A stretch of 44,763 bases of DNA, from the IMG/VR virus record IMGVR_UViG_3300036859_000370, positions 1-44,763 of that record; one strand, written 5' to 3'. Made by a program: the position numbers and the translations under genes. A model generated the notes under the pieces. It was not told the DNA's origin and ran no database searches. It saw only the letters and a program-made list of their open reading frames with translations. Origin of the DNA: a virus. Of the stretch, positions 28,953-36,223 are shown in pieces (the first letter of the stretch is position 1; each line of letters opens with the position of its first letter).

Positions 28953-29329
28953 TAGAGAACTACCAACTGTGTCACGGCGACGATGCGGCCCTGTTCGTCT
29001 CGGATGCAGGTTGCGCCGGTATCTGGGGCGCACAGGGTGCTCGGGTCCAGATTGCTGCGTTTGCCCTGTCGTCCGGCAGCTTCCAACACAACGGACGAAA
29101 CGATATAAGTCTCGCCTGGTACCGGCGTCCAGTCTGGGTCAGGGGCGCATTCGATATCGCCCCAATTGCGTACGATTGCGGGTATAAAGGCCGACTCGCA
29201 TCGCAGTGATAGAACGGCCTTATCCTCGGTAGCGCATCGGGCGACAATGCCAGATGGCGGGATCGTGATGACTGGATCTGTTTCGCCACCGAGACGGATC
29301 ACTATTGCGTGTGGTGTCAGGTTAATCAT
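28952..29329 (-). CDS. Conserved-type hypothetical phage protein (NLTPHAI family)
   Basis: A 125-residue protein starting MINLTPHAIVIRLGGETDPV and continuing TIPPSGIVARCATEDK, with GDIECAPDPDWTPVPGETYI VSSVVLEAA in the middle and a C-terminal 'aPDTGatCIRDeqGRIvaV' motif. The opening NLTPHAI and the central VPGETYIVS are features of a common phage protein family of unknown function. Start overlaps the preceding gene by 4 bases. Confidence 0.68.
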   Translation of the reverse strand: MINLTPHAIVIRLGGETDPVITIPPSGIVARCATEDKAVLSLRCESAFIPAIVRNWGDIECAPDPDWTPVPGETYIVSSVVLEAAGRQGKRSNLDPSTLCAPDTGATCIRDEQGRIVAVTQLVVL

Positions 29330-29559
29330 CGGTCCGCCTTCGCGAGGAGATGCGACTCAACGATCTCGTTGTAGTTCCGCTCGAAATAGGATTCGATCGC
29401 ACGGCGCTCGTCCGTCGTCAGCAGGTCGGAGATTTCGTTGTGGTCATCGTCCATGACGCTGACGATCTCGATGTCGTCGCCGTCGTATTCCGCGTCGATC
29501 TCGACGGGGAAGGGGGGGATTGTGTGTGCCCAACCATCCAGCATATAATCGAATGTCAT
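29326..29559 (-). CDS. Acidic small protein
   Basis: A 77-residue protein from ATG 29559 behind GGGGAGATGACCCG. MTFDYMLDGWAHTIPPFPVE then IDAEYDGDDIEIVSVMDDDH is strongly acidic, and a basic helix follows (ERRAIESYFERNYNEIV). The central segment suggests a small beta domain. High negative charge is compatible with DNA mimicry, but nothing shows it. Confidence 0.55.
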   Translation of the reverse strand: MTFDYMLDGWAHTIPPFPVEIDAEYDGDDIEIVSVMDDDHNEISDLLTTDERRAIESYFERNYNEIVESHLLAKADR

Positions 29560-29563
29560 CGGG

Positions 29564-29761
29564 TCATCTCCCCGTCCAGGCGGCTGGGAAGTCCGCTGGG
29601 TCTTCGGTCTGGTCCGCATCGTCGTACTCGTCGCCCGACACCGGGTCGGGATCGTCGCACTCGACCGCGCAGGCGTACGCTTCCCGCTCGGCATCCAGCG
29701 CCTCGAGCAACGCGGAGTCGGTGATCAGGTCCAGTTCAGTCAGCGGGTGGCAGGTGGACAT
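29564..29761 (-). CDS. Very acidic small protein
   Basis: A 65-residue protein from ATG 29761 behind AGAGGAGAAATC. MSTCHPLTELDLITDSALLE then CDDPDPVSGDEYDDADQTED gives a dense Asp/Glu run in the C-terminal half. Its start lies inside the end of the Cro-like gene. A DNA-mimic or inhibitor role is possible but unproven. Confidence 0.55.
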   Translation of the reverse strand: MSTCHPLTELDLITDSALLEALDAEREAYACAVECDDPDPVSGDEYDDADQTEDPADFPAAWTGR

Positions 29762-29982
29762 GATTTCTCCTCTGTTCCGTTGTCCTCCGAGTCGAGCAGC
29801 CACGCGAGTACATCGGAGAATGCAGCACCAGGGACAGGCTTTCCCCGCTCTAACCGATGAAGTGCAATATGGGAAATGCCCATTTCCTTTGCTGCCTTCT
29901 CCAGCGTCAGGTCACTCATAAGCCTCCATTTCCGAAGGACTTCGCCTAACTTGGTCTGACGGATGGTCGCTCCTCTTGGCAC
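29740..29982 (-). CDS. Cro-like XRE repressor
   Basis: An 80-residue protein from GTG 29982, preceded by AAAGGAGG; the longer upstream frame is the structured leader and is rejected. Residues ~8-60 form a lambda-repressor-like HTH (TKLGEVLRKWRLMSDLTLEK, then AAKEMGISHIALHRLERGKP). It is divergent from the plus-strand HTH gene across a region with two promoters and TACCAC elements, so it is the likely lytic regulator of the switch and first gene of the leftward early operon. Confidence 0.85.
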   Translation of the reverse strand: MPRGATIRQTKLGEVLRKWRLMSDLTLEKAAKEMGISHIALHRLERGKPVPGAAFSDVLAWLLDSEDNGTEEKSCPPATR

Positions 29983-30225
29983 GTATCCTCCTTTAGCGGC
30001 GCTCGCAACGACGACGCGCCCTGCTGCCTCTGTTGCCACTTTGCGAGGGTGGAATGAAGCGCTCAGCTCGTCGCCGACGCGAACCCCGCAAAAACAAATA
30101 ACCTCGCTGGAGTCACGCCCGCTGGTAACACTCATGGGGATGAGTGCGGGCAGGTCTGCCCGCCAACATGGCGGGCGTGATTCCAACGAGGCCAGTCTTC
30201 CAGCGTTAATCCCCATGTTATTACC
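29983..30225 (-). promoter_or_regulatory. Long structured leader of the Cro-like early operon
   Basis: Transcripts from the leftward promoter (start near 30226) carry ~240 bases before GTG 29982. The upstream half folds into a large cruciform. A 21-base stem pairs 30171-30191 with 30102-30122 (one G.U and one mismatch) and encloses two perfect hairpins placed back to back: ACTCAT-N4-ATGAGT (30130-30145) and GCGGGCAG-N2-CTGCCCGC (30146-30163). On the minus strand the closing arm is followed by TTATTTGTTTTT. This has the form of an intrinsic terminator or attenuator. Confidence 0.7.
30090..30191 (-). terminator. Cruciform leader hairpin with U-rich tail
   Basis: The four-arm structure (outer stem 30102-30122/30171-30191, inner hairpins 30130-30145 and 30146-30163) ends in a T-rich stretch on the minus strand (30101-30090). 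It would stop or pause early leftward transcription shortly after the promoter unless bypassed. Premature termination controls early transcription in P4-like immunity, which gives a precedent. Confidence 0.55.
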
Positions 30226-30292
30226 ACTAATAGTTGTACCACAACAAATCGCGGAAGTCAATAGGGTATTGAAATATTTTTGCTGAGTGGTA
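30222..30292. promoter_or_regulatory. Candidate operators: three TACCAC/GTGGTA sites
   Basis: TACCAC occurs at 30222-30227 and 30237-30242, and its complement GTGGTA at 30287-30292, overlapping the -10 box of the rightward promoter. The second copy lies in the palindrome GTTGT-ACC-ACAAC (30233-30245), which covers the -10 box of the leftward promoter. The arrangement fits sites shared by the two HTH proteins of the switch. Confidence 0.5.
30233..30261 (-). promoter_or_regulatory. Leftward early promoter of the switch
   Basis: On the minus strand TTGACT (30261-30256), a 17-base spacer and TACAAC (30238-30233) form a fair sigma70 promoter. The -10 box is inside a GTTGT/ACAAC palindrome, so a repressor bound there would block it. 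Confidence 0.5.
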
Positions 30293-30296
30293 GAAT
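30269..30296 (+). promoter_or_regulatory. Repressor-maintenance promoter
   Basis: TTGAAA (30269-30274), 16 bases, TAGAAT (30291-30296). The start near 30303 leaves only about a dozen bases before ATG 30315. GTGGTA overlaps its -10 box, so it may be autoregulated. Confidence 0.62.
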
Positions 30297-30314
30297 GTAC
30301 GGTGCGAGGGTGGG

Positions 30315-30788
30315 ATGAGATTACGCGCAGACCTAATCGAGCAAGATGTGAGGTCGCTCGACCCCGAGGGTAAGCTCACACAGGCCGCCATAAGAGAGGC
30401 CGCAAGGCTGGCGGAGGTTTCGCCTTCAGGTATTTATTCGTGGATTAAGGGCAGTGTTAAATCCGCAGGAGCAGAAAAAATTCGAAATCTCGAGAAAGCT
30501 TTTGGACGTGAAAAAGACTATTACTATCAGGAGTCACTGATTGTAACCCCAACACGGGAGGTGACATCCATGCCACGGAATGGCAATGAAGATAAGATGC
30601 AAGGATTGCATCCACTTCGCATGTTGATTACGGAAGCTGTCGAACTCGAAGACCTGGATGATATTCAACGAGTAATAGCACTCATACGATCGCTGAAAGA
30701 GGCACACGGAAAGACGCATGACAAAGGTAAAAAAAGTCGCACTAATCTACACCATATAGGGTATGCTCACCAAACGGACAAAGGGTAA
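30315..30788 (+). CDS. HTH repressor of the lysogenic cluster
   Basis: A 157-residue protein from ATG 30315 behind GAGGGTGGG. Residues ~20-65 form an HTH (LTQAAIREAARLAEVSPSGI YSWIKG, then AEKIRNLEKAFGREKDYYYQ) as in CI-type repressors. The C-terminal ~60 residues (LEDLDDIQRVIALIRSLKEA) are a helical, probably oligomeric, segment. No LexA/S24 peptidase core (Ser/Lys pair) is visible, so RecA-dependent self-cleavage is not expected and induction must work differently. It is expressed rightward with the conversion genes. Confidence 0.8.
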   Translation: MRLRADLIEQDVRSLDPEGKLTQAAIREAARLAEVSPSGIYSWIKGSVKSAGAEKIRNLEKAFGREKDYYYQESLIVTPTREVTSMPRNGNEDKMQGLHPLRMLITEAVELEDLDDIQRVIALIRSLKEAHGKTHDKGKKSRTNLHHIGYAHQTDKG

Positions 30789-30811
30789 AAGCGGGGGCGA
30801 AGGCGGAACAC

Positions 30812-31339
30812 ATGATATTATGCACGAAGTGCGGCGCGAGCCTCGCCACAAGCGCCACGTACTGTTCCGCATGCGGCCATGCACGTATCCTCCCGACACC
30901 CATTCAGGTCTTACCGCCCGAGATCGTCAACGTACCCCACGCACAACCTCAACAGGTGATCGTTGAGCGCCAGGTGATTATGGATCACCGACCCCACGGA
31001 ACACCCCTATGGGTGCATATCGCAGTCGGGATCACGATTGCAGCTTTCCTCGTCCCGCTCGTATTCTTTGGTGGATGCTTCGCGCTCACGGCTGCGATGA
31101 TTGCAGGCACGAGTGGAACAGTCGCGGCCACGGCAACAACACCGACGACGCCGAGTCAATCGTCATTCGCGAATGTTGTTTATGAAGGGATGACCGGCGA
31201 ACAGGTACAGGGTGCAATGGGACCGCCGACAACGGTCAAGGAATGGCGACAGGGCGAGAATCTATATCATGTATGGGATTATCCAACGCGAGAAGTCGCA
31301 TACAGAAACGGGAAGGTCGTACAAATCAGAGAGAAGTGA
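30812..31339 (+). CDS. Membrane protein with zinc ribbon and BamE/SmpA-like tail
   Basis: A 175-residue protein. An N-terminal zinc ribbon (LCTKCGASLATSATYCSACG, residues 3-22), a linker, one membrane span near 68-98 (VHIAVGITIAAFLVPLVFFG) and a Thr/Ser linker precede a C-terminal domain YEGMTGEQVQGAMGPPTTVK EWRQGENLYHVWDY. That domain resembles the small SmpA/BamE-like 'GMt..qV...mG.P' fold and is shared with the next gene. It is expressed from the prophage cluster, so superinfection exclusion is a reasonable hypothesis. Function unproven. Confidence 0.72.
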   Translation: MILCTKCGASLATSATYCSACGHARILPTPIQVLPPEIVNVPHAQPQQVIVERQVIMDHRPHGTPLWVHIAVGITIAAFLVPLVFFGGCFALTAAMIAGTSGTVAATATTPTTPSQSSFANVVYEGMTGEQVQGAMGPPTTVKEWRQGENLYHVWDYPTREVAYRNGKVVQIREK

Positions 31340-31372
31340 CATGGGACCCGAATTCGCAACAACCCGCAAGCC

Positions 31373-31726
31373 ATGAGCAAACCCCCCGTATTCGAAGTGA
31401 GATCGTCACACGGTCCCGCGCAATGGCTGCAGATCGCGATCGGCGTATTCGTCGGATTTATGCTTACAGATGTTGTGCTCAACGCCGTCCAGGCCGAACG
31501 CGAACGGCGGCAGGTGCAAGCAGTCTTTGAGATGTTGTCGAAACCAATCGATCCCCCTGCGCCAATCCGTATCGGCATGGGATCGTCCGAGGTTTCGTCC
31601 AGCGCGGGACCGCCATTATCAGTACACGAATGGCGAGAGGGCGGAAATCTCTATCACATCTGGGAGTACGACTCACAGAGGGTCTGGTACCACAACGGGC
31701 GCGTCGTTCGGGTGCAGAACAAGTGA
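31373..31726 (+). CDS. Membrane protein, paralog with BamE/SmpA-like tail
   Basis: A 117-residue protein with one membrane span at ~residues 18-38 (LQIAIGVFVGFMLTDVVLNA) and a C-terminal domain (IRIGMGSSEVSSSAGPPLSV HEWREGGNLYHIWEYD) paralogous to that of the preceding gene (EW-acid/basic-G-NLYH and NGRVV/NGKVV endings). It lacks the zinc ribbon. The two probably arose by duplication and act at the membrane of lysogens. Overlaps the next gene as TGATG. Confidence 0.7.
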   Translation: MSKPPVFEVRSSHGPAQWLQIAIGVFVGFMLTDVVLNAVQAERERRQVQAVFEMLSKPIDPPAPIRIGMGSSEVSSSAGPPLSVHEWREGGNLYHIWEYDSQRVWYHNGRVVRVQNK

Positions 31727-31920
31727 TGCGAATCCGCGCAACCCCGATCGTCTACGTCAAGGACAAGGAAGCGAAACCCGCAGTAATCGTCGAGATCGAC
31801 GGCGCCGTGAACAAGGACGGGGAAGTCGTGGAAGTGAAGGAAGGCAAGATCGTTGGTGCCGCCCATGGACCCGGTTTTTCCGTGGGGGGGGTCAATGGTG
31901 GTAGTGGTACGTGCGTATAG
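31726..31920 (+). CDS. Small lysogenic-cluster protein
   Basis: A 64-residue protein from ATG 31726. MRIRATPIVYVKDKEAKPAV IVEIDGAV, then a Lys/Glu/Val beta segment, ending in a Gly-rich tail (GFSVGGVNGGSGTCV). A G8 run (31884-31891) encodes part of this tail. It is the last plus-strand gene before the convergent tail gene (stop at 31938). Function unknown; no terminator hairpin is visible in the 17-base gap. Confidence 0.6.
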   Translation: MRIRATPIVYVKDKEAKPAVIVEIDGAVNKDGEVVEVKEGKIVGAAHGPGFSVGGVNGGSGTCV

Positions 31921-31937
31921 AATGCACTATATATGGA

Positions 31938-34025
31938 TTACAACAGCTCGCGGCCAATGATCTTCATCGTCGTCGCGCTGGGGATCATCGGGGACGATAA
32001 CTGAACAGTGCGCTCGATGATCTCGAACCGAGTGCCCGGCAGAAGTGTCGTGTTGTCCATGTTGCCGATTTCGATGAGTTTACCCGGCATGTAATCTTCG
32101 CCGAATCTCGCTGGGCCCGTCCAGCGAATGCCGTATAGTTCAGGGTGGCCGACCGATCGCTCGGCGACGTTCTGCGGATTCGTTGCTTCGACCTGGTCAA
32201 TCCACCATTGTGAATCTCCGCAGTATCCCGCGCGATCGCGGTTGTTGATAAACGTTGGATCGGAGTGCTCGAATGCGAGACTGCGGCCGTAAATGTCTTC
32301 GGAGAATACCAGCGCGTGAGTTGCTAAATCATCGAGGTCGCCTGACTGCCCAATGTCGATCACGAAGTCCAGCTCACTCGTATTCGCATCGTCAAGGATT
32401 ACCGCTGCAACACCCTCGACCACTCGATCAATCCATTTGATCTTGTGGAAGGGTTGCTCCACGATGCAATCCTGACCGAGCATCCGCGCCACGGCATCGC
32501 AGAACCCCGGACCATCCATCTGCGGCGAGAATCCAAGCCTTGAGACTTCCTGCAGTTTCAGTGTCGGGTTTTCGTCAGGCAATTCGAAGTCGGTTTCGGG
32601 AACATTCCAACGATCTTTCAGGACATACGTGATCATGTCGTGCAATTCCCAGTCGGAGAAATCGGGCATGTGCTCCATGCGTTTCATTCGCAGTCGCGAA
32701 CCCAGCCAGTCCCGAAACGTGAGTACTGCGCGCCTGCGATTAGGTTGATTCGGGTCGAAGCCTTGCTGCACATAAAACCACATCTCGAAATCTTTGAAGA
32801 CTTGCAGTGACCCGTCCTGCATATGAATCTCGCAGTTCATTTCCATAAGAGAATTCGTGAATGGCACATCGCCAGTGATGCCGCGGTTCAGGTCCATCTC
32901 CAGTGAGCCGCTTGACCCACGCTTTCTCAGCGTCCAATCAGCAGAGCGGATAATGCCGAAATCAGTGTGATCCCGGGCAGTCTCGGCGCCTTCGCGCGTC
33001 TTCACTTCATTCTGCGAATACAGAGAGATCCCGTGGAGCATCGGTGTCCCGGTTCCATTGCCCTCGAGAAGCAGATACGGATGTGTGTATTCATCGCCCG
33101 CGAATTCGTAATAGTCGATGTAGCCGGATACGGTGTTGCCCGTGTTGTGAAAGGCTGCGTGAGTCTTCGCAAGGTCGAGTTCTTTCTTGGTCGATGCAAC
33201 AACAATGCCTTTGCGTGGTTGCACGGTTCCCGATGTGCGCCAGGTGCATTGCCCCCCGAACACGCGGCCTGAGCAATTGATGAACTCGATGATCACCTGA
33301 CCCGTAGGGGGGACGCCAGACGGAGAATGTTCGGCGACAACATGCTCACGCCCTGTGGATTGGAAGTACAGCGCGCCATGCAGGTACGTCAACGAAATCT
33401 CGAAGTAACTGACCTGCGAAGCATTGCGTCCGAGCGGGTCACTGAGTGGTTGCTCTTCGATTGCGATCTGCTGCACATCATTGAGTAGCGTGAGAATGGT
33501 GGCTGGGTTCGTGCCCGAGCGCGGAATCGACACGTCCCAGTAGTAGATCCCGTTGGCCCGGTCGAAGAATGCTACGCGCACGCGCGCGGGTAACGCCTCG
33601 TTGCGCGCACCGGATGCAACGAAAGCGTAGAACTGCGCGCCAGCGGCACCCAACGTTGTCGAGACTGATTTGATGCTTCCACCAGCAGGATGTCTGCATA
33701 CCAACCATGTGCGCTGATAGATTCCCCGCGCCGACCATGTGCCATAGATTTGTGTCCAATCGGCCAGCGCCATATTCCCGGATGGATATACACGACGGAG
33801 CGTCGTGAACCATCCGCGGTCGCCGTGATGCTCTTCGTCCGGTCGCGGCCACACTTCACACTCGAGCCCCGCTATCTGATTGGCAGAGCTGATCCATTCC
33901 GGGGTCACCTGCCACGTGTAGCCAAAACCTTCGCGGCCCTGGTTCTCGCCATCGGTGATGCCGTTTACGTCAGGGTCAAATATGTCTGCGCGGAGCGCAT
34001 AGCGTGTGACGAGATCGGTAGCCAT
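31938..34025 (-). CDS. Large distal tail/baseplate protein
   Basis: A 695-residue protein from ATG 34025, which shares one base with the preceding stop (TAATG). The last third is rich in aromatic and acidic residues (WFYVQQGFDPNQPNRRRAVL TFRDWLGSRLR and FCDAVARMLGQDCIVEQPFH), and the C-terminus (LIEIGNMDNTTLLPGTRFEI) reads like domains of tail-tip/hub proteins. The N-terminal ~350 residues are beta-rich. It is the last morphogenesis gene and is likely at the tail tip or side fibres. The exact role is inferred from gene order. Confidence 0.72.
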   Translation of the reverse strand: MATDLVTRYALRADIFDPDVNGITDGENQGREGFGYTWQVTPEWISSANQIAGLECEVWPRPDEEHHGDRGWFTTLRRVYPSGNMALADWTQIYGTWSARGIYQRTWLVCRHPAGGSIKSVSTTLGAAGAQFYAFVASGARNEALPARVRVAFFDRANGIYYWDVSIPRSGTNPATILTLLNDVQQIAIEEQPLSDPLGRNASQVSYFEISLTYLHGALYFQSTGREHVVAEHSPSGVPPTGQVIIEFINCSGRVFGGQCTWRTSGTVQPRKGIVVASTKKELDLAKTHAAFHNTGNTVSGYIDYYEFAGDEYTHPYLLLEGNGTGTPMLHGISLYSQNEVKTREGAETARDHTDFGIIRSADWTLRKRGSSGSLEMDLNRGITGDVPFTNSLMEMNCEIHMQDGSLQVFKDFEMWFYVQQGFDPNQPNRRRAVLTFRDWLGSRLRMKRMEHMPDFSDWELHDMITYVLKDRWNVPETDFELPDENPTLKLQEVSRLGFSPQMDGPGFCDAVARMLGQDCIVEQPFHKIKWIDRVVEGVAAVILDDANTSELDFVIDIGQSGDLDDLATHALVFSEDIYGRSLAFEHSDPTFINNRDRAGYCGDSQWWIDQVEATNPQNVAERSVGHPELYGIRWTGPARFGEDYMPGKLIEIGNMDNTTLLPGTRFEIIERTVQLSSPMIPSATTMKIIGRELL

Positions 34026-35452
34026 TATGGGTTGACGTGAACATCGAGCGATGCGAATATATCCGCCGTCGTCGGCGCCCATGAACCATCGGTAGTGATG
34101 CGAATGTCGAGCTCGTCCCCGGCGACAAACGTGTCAAGGCCGGTCGCCTGCGTCGTGGATTTCTGTGTGGTGTTAGTTCCATCGAGCACAGCCGTCAAGC
34201 CGGTCGCAACCCCCCCCCTGTAGACCTCGACTGTGAGCGTGCCCGCTGTGCGAGCTGCATTCGACTTCACCTGAATACCCGTGATGCTTCCAGCGCGCAG
34301 CATGATCGCTTTCGTCGGGAATCCGGTTCCAGCGCCGAAGCGGGTCAGGATGACGGCGGTCTGCGATGCCGCTACGTTGTCCTGCCACCACCCTTCCAAC
34401 AACATTGCAATCTCATTCGATGTTGCGGTGGTGATCCGAACCCATCCCGTGTTGCCGGTGCCCGATTCCTTGAGATACACATCTCCGTTCGTTCTATCGC
34501 GACAGATGGAACCAATGCCAGCCGTCACCACCGCTTCGGGAGTGCCCGCATTCGACAGGTCGCGTGAGAAACTGGCGAGCGTGCCTAACCGCAACTCTGT
34601 CGCCAAGTGTGCGATGTCGTTATGAATCGACGCCACGGTCAAATCCGTCAGTGACGACAGCGTTGGGGAAGTCCACACGACTGAGCAAAGCAGAATCTTG
34701 TCATTCGCTGGAACCGCTGTTGATTTTGCTAATGCGGGGGGGGCAAGGTCGGGATCAATGTAGACGTAGTAGGTATCATTCGGCGCCCCCGTAAAATCGT
34801 GCGCCGCGATGATCTCGGCTGCAAGGTGAGCGTTGTAATCCGTCTTCAACTCATTCGCAAGAGTGATGGCCTGCGCGAGCGTCATCTCCGCCGTGATCAC
34901 GTCGCTACTTCCATCGAGCAACTGATTCGGCGCTGGTGACGATGCCTCGTTCCCGCCATCAACAACAAAATGCGCGGATGCATTGTGTCGATGCGCGTTG
35001 AAGTCTTGTTTGATTTCCTTGACGAGCGCGAGCGATGTTGCAAGCGTCGTCGCGTCTGATGCGCTCACGACGTTGGTTGCATCCGCTGCCTGGTGATAAG
35101 TCGTCGATGCGCGATGCAGATTGTAGTCGGCCTTGATCTCGTTCAGCAGCGTATTGAGCGTGGTCTGATCTGATGCATTGGCTGCCGCAACAACATTGGC
35201 CGTGTCCTGAACTTTGTGTGGGCTGGATAGACGCTTGCCGTCCGCCCACGCGTCCGAGCCGTCATGCGTGACTGCGATTGTTGCGCTTGCGATTGATGGA
35301 ATCCAACCGGCTACCCATCGGGCTTTCGCCGCCGCTGCCAGCAGGTTCCGCAAGTGCAGGTCAAGCGAATCCTGAAGTGCGTTAAACCTCGCCGCGCTTG
35401 CCGGGTCCGCCGCTGCGACCTTGTCTTTGAATGTTACCGGCTGCGTGCTCAT
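34025..35452 (-). CDS. Repeat-containing tail fibre-like protein
   Basis: A 475-residue protein from ATG 35452 (ATGA overlap). Residues ~60-220 contain three degenerate repeats of an 'LA.EiK.DYNaHr...H...D.tNvV' module (TLLNEIKADYNLHRASTTYH, ALVKEIKQDFNAHRHNASAH, TLANELKTDYNAHLAAE). Such repeats are frequent in phage tail fibres. The C-terminal ~150 residues are a beta-rich Gly/Thr domain (FGAGTGFPTKAIMLRAGSIT). It likely contributes to adsorption. The repeats are visible; the role is inferred. Confidence 0.72.
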   Translation of the reverse strand: MSTQPVTFKDKVAAADPASAARFNALQDSLDLHLRNLLAAAAKARWVAGWIPSIASATIAVTHDGSDAWADGKRLSSPHKVQDTANVVAAANASDQTTLNTLLNEIKADYNLHRASTTYHQAADATNVVSASDATTLATSLALVKEIKQDFNAHRHNASAHFVVDGGNEASSPAPNQLLDGSSDVITAEMTLAQAITLANELKTDYNAHLAAEIIAAHDFTGAPNDTYYVYIDPDLAPPALAKSTAVPANDKILLCSVVWTSPTLSSLTDLTVASIHNDIAHLATELRLGTLASFSRDLSNAGTPEAVVTAGIGSICRDRTNGDVYLKESGTGNTGWVRITTATSNEIAMLLEGWWQDNVAASQTAVILTRFGAGTGFPTKAIMLRAGSITGIQVKSNAARTAGTLTVEVYRGGVATGLTAVLDGTNTTQKSTTQATGLDTFVAGDELDIRITTDGSWAPTTADIFASLDVHVNP

Positions 35453-35658
35453 GCGGCCCACCCCCCCCTATCCCAGACCATCACTGACCATGCTGACTGA
35501 TCCGTTGATCGCCGCGATTCCCTGCCGAAGTCGCGCAGGATAATCAGCTTCGTTGCGCCGCTGCTGCGCCCGCTCGTCATGCCGGCACCGATAGCCTGCA
35601 TCCGCTGCAATGCACGCTTGCCGGATTTGACCGCGCCGATTCTGTCGAAACTTGCCAT
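35449..35658 (-). CDS. Small tail-region protein
   Basis: A 69-residue protein from ATG 35658 (TGATG). MASFDRIGAVKSGKRALQRM then QAIGAGMTSGRSSGATKLII LRDFG, basic and Gly/Ser-rich. No family seen. Its place between tail genes suggests a small tail-tip component. Confidence 0.55.
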   Translation of the reverse strand: MASFDRIGAVKSGKRALQRMQAIGAGMTSGRSSGATKLIILRDFGRESRRSTDQSAWSVMVWDRGGWAA

Positions 35659-35936
35659 CAGAATAACGTCTCCCACGCCGATGAATTCGGCTCACACTCC
35701 GTCGACCGTCTGCGATGCAACGCGTCAGACGTATCCGTATAGCTCACGAGCCATAGCCCTTCGGGTAATGGCCACACCGACACCGCTTTCACTGCCGACC
35801 CCACGAGCGTGTATTGCGCCTGGATCACTGTTCCAGCATCGTCGCGCAGTGCAACCTTGAGCGCGGCTGAATCAACGACGGCATCCATGTTCCCGCCGAG
35901 GTGGTTGCGTGCTGAATGTCCGGTAGTGACTGCCAT
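35658..35936 (-). CDS. Small tail-region protein
   Basis: A 92-residue protein from ATG 35936. MAVTTGHSARNHLGGNMDAV, a central SAALKVALRDDAGTVIQAQY and EGLWLVSYTDTSDALHRRRS suggest a beta-rich structural protein. The start shares a base with the stop of the frame that would extend the CarboxypepD-like gene (TGATG). Function unknown. Confidence 0.6.
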   Translation of the reverse strand: MAVTTGHSARNHLGGNMDAVVDSAALKVALRDDAGTVIQAQYTLVGSAVKAVSVWPLPEGLWLVSYTDTSDALHRRRSTECEPNSSAWETLF

Positions 35937-36223
35937 CAGGCAGGAACCTCAAAGGTTGTGCCATCCTCAGGATCGCGGATCAGCGTCTCGCCAGACTCTT
36001 TCACAATCACAGCGGCGGCCTTGCCGGACAGTCCTGTCGTTGTCCATCCATTCCAAGTTGTCAGATTATCGGCTGTGTGATATTGCAGCACGCCGCCGAT
36101 GACGTAGCCATCAATGACGCGGCCAAGGTGATCCACTTTGGTGTCCAGGTTCTCGCCAGCAACCGCAGCATTGAGGCAGATATTGACTTCCGAATCGCCC
36201 CCCGCCGGGGAGGTTGCGCCTGA
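35936..36223 (-). CDS. Readthrough extension of the CarboxypepD-like tail protein
   Basis: After TGA 36226-36224 the same frame stays open for 95 codons to 35936. The first codons (SGATSPAGGDSEVNICLNAA) continue the linker style of the preceding protein, and VDHLGRVIDGYVIGGVLQYH then TLIRDPEDGTTFEVPA follow. There is no ATG or ribosome binding site; only GTG 36136 could start a 66-residue version. The frame sits within the run of overlapping tail genes, so it is probably translated, either by TGA readthrough or from GTG 36136. Alternatively the gene was recently split. Confidence 0.5.
   Translation of the reverse strand, partial: SGATSPAGGDSEVNICLNAAVAGENLDTKVDHLGRVIDGYVIGGVLQYHTADNLTTWNGWTTTGLSGKAAAVIVKESGETLIRDPEDGTTFEVPA

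Noticed and set aside
29983-30261. N-terminal extension of the Cro-like gene through the leader
   Set aside because: The frame is open by chance across the cruciform. It would need a start at or upstream of the transcription start, and the strong AAAGGAGG before GTG 29982 fits the HTH start.
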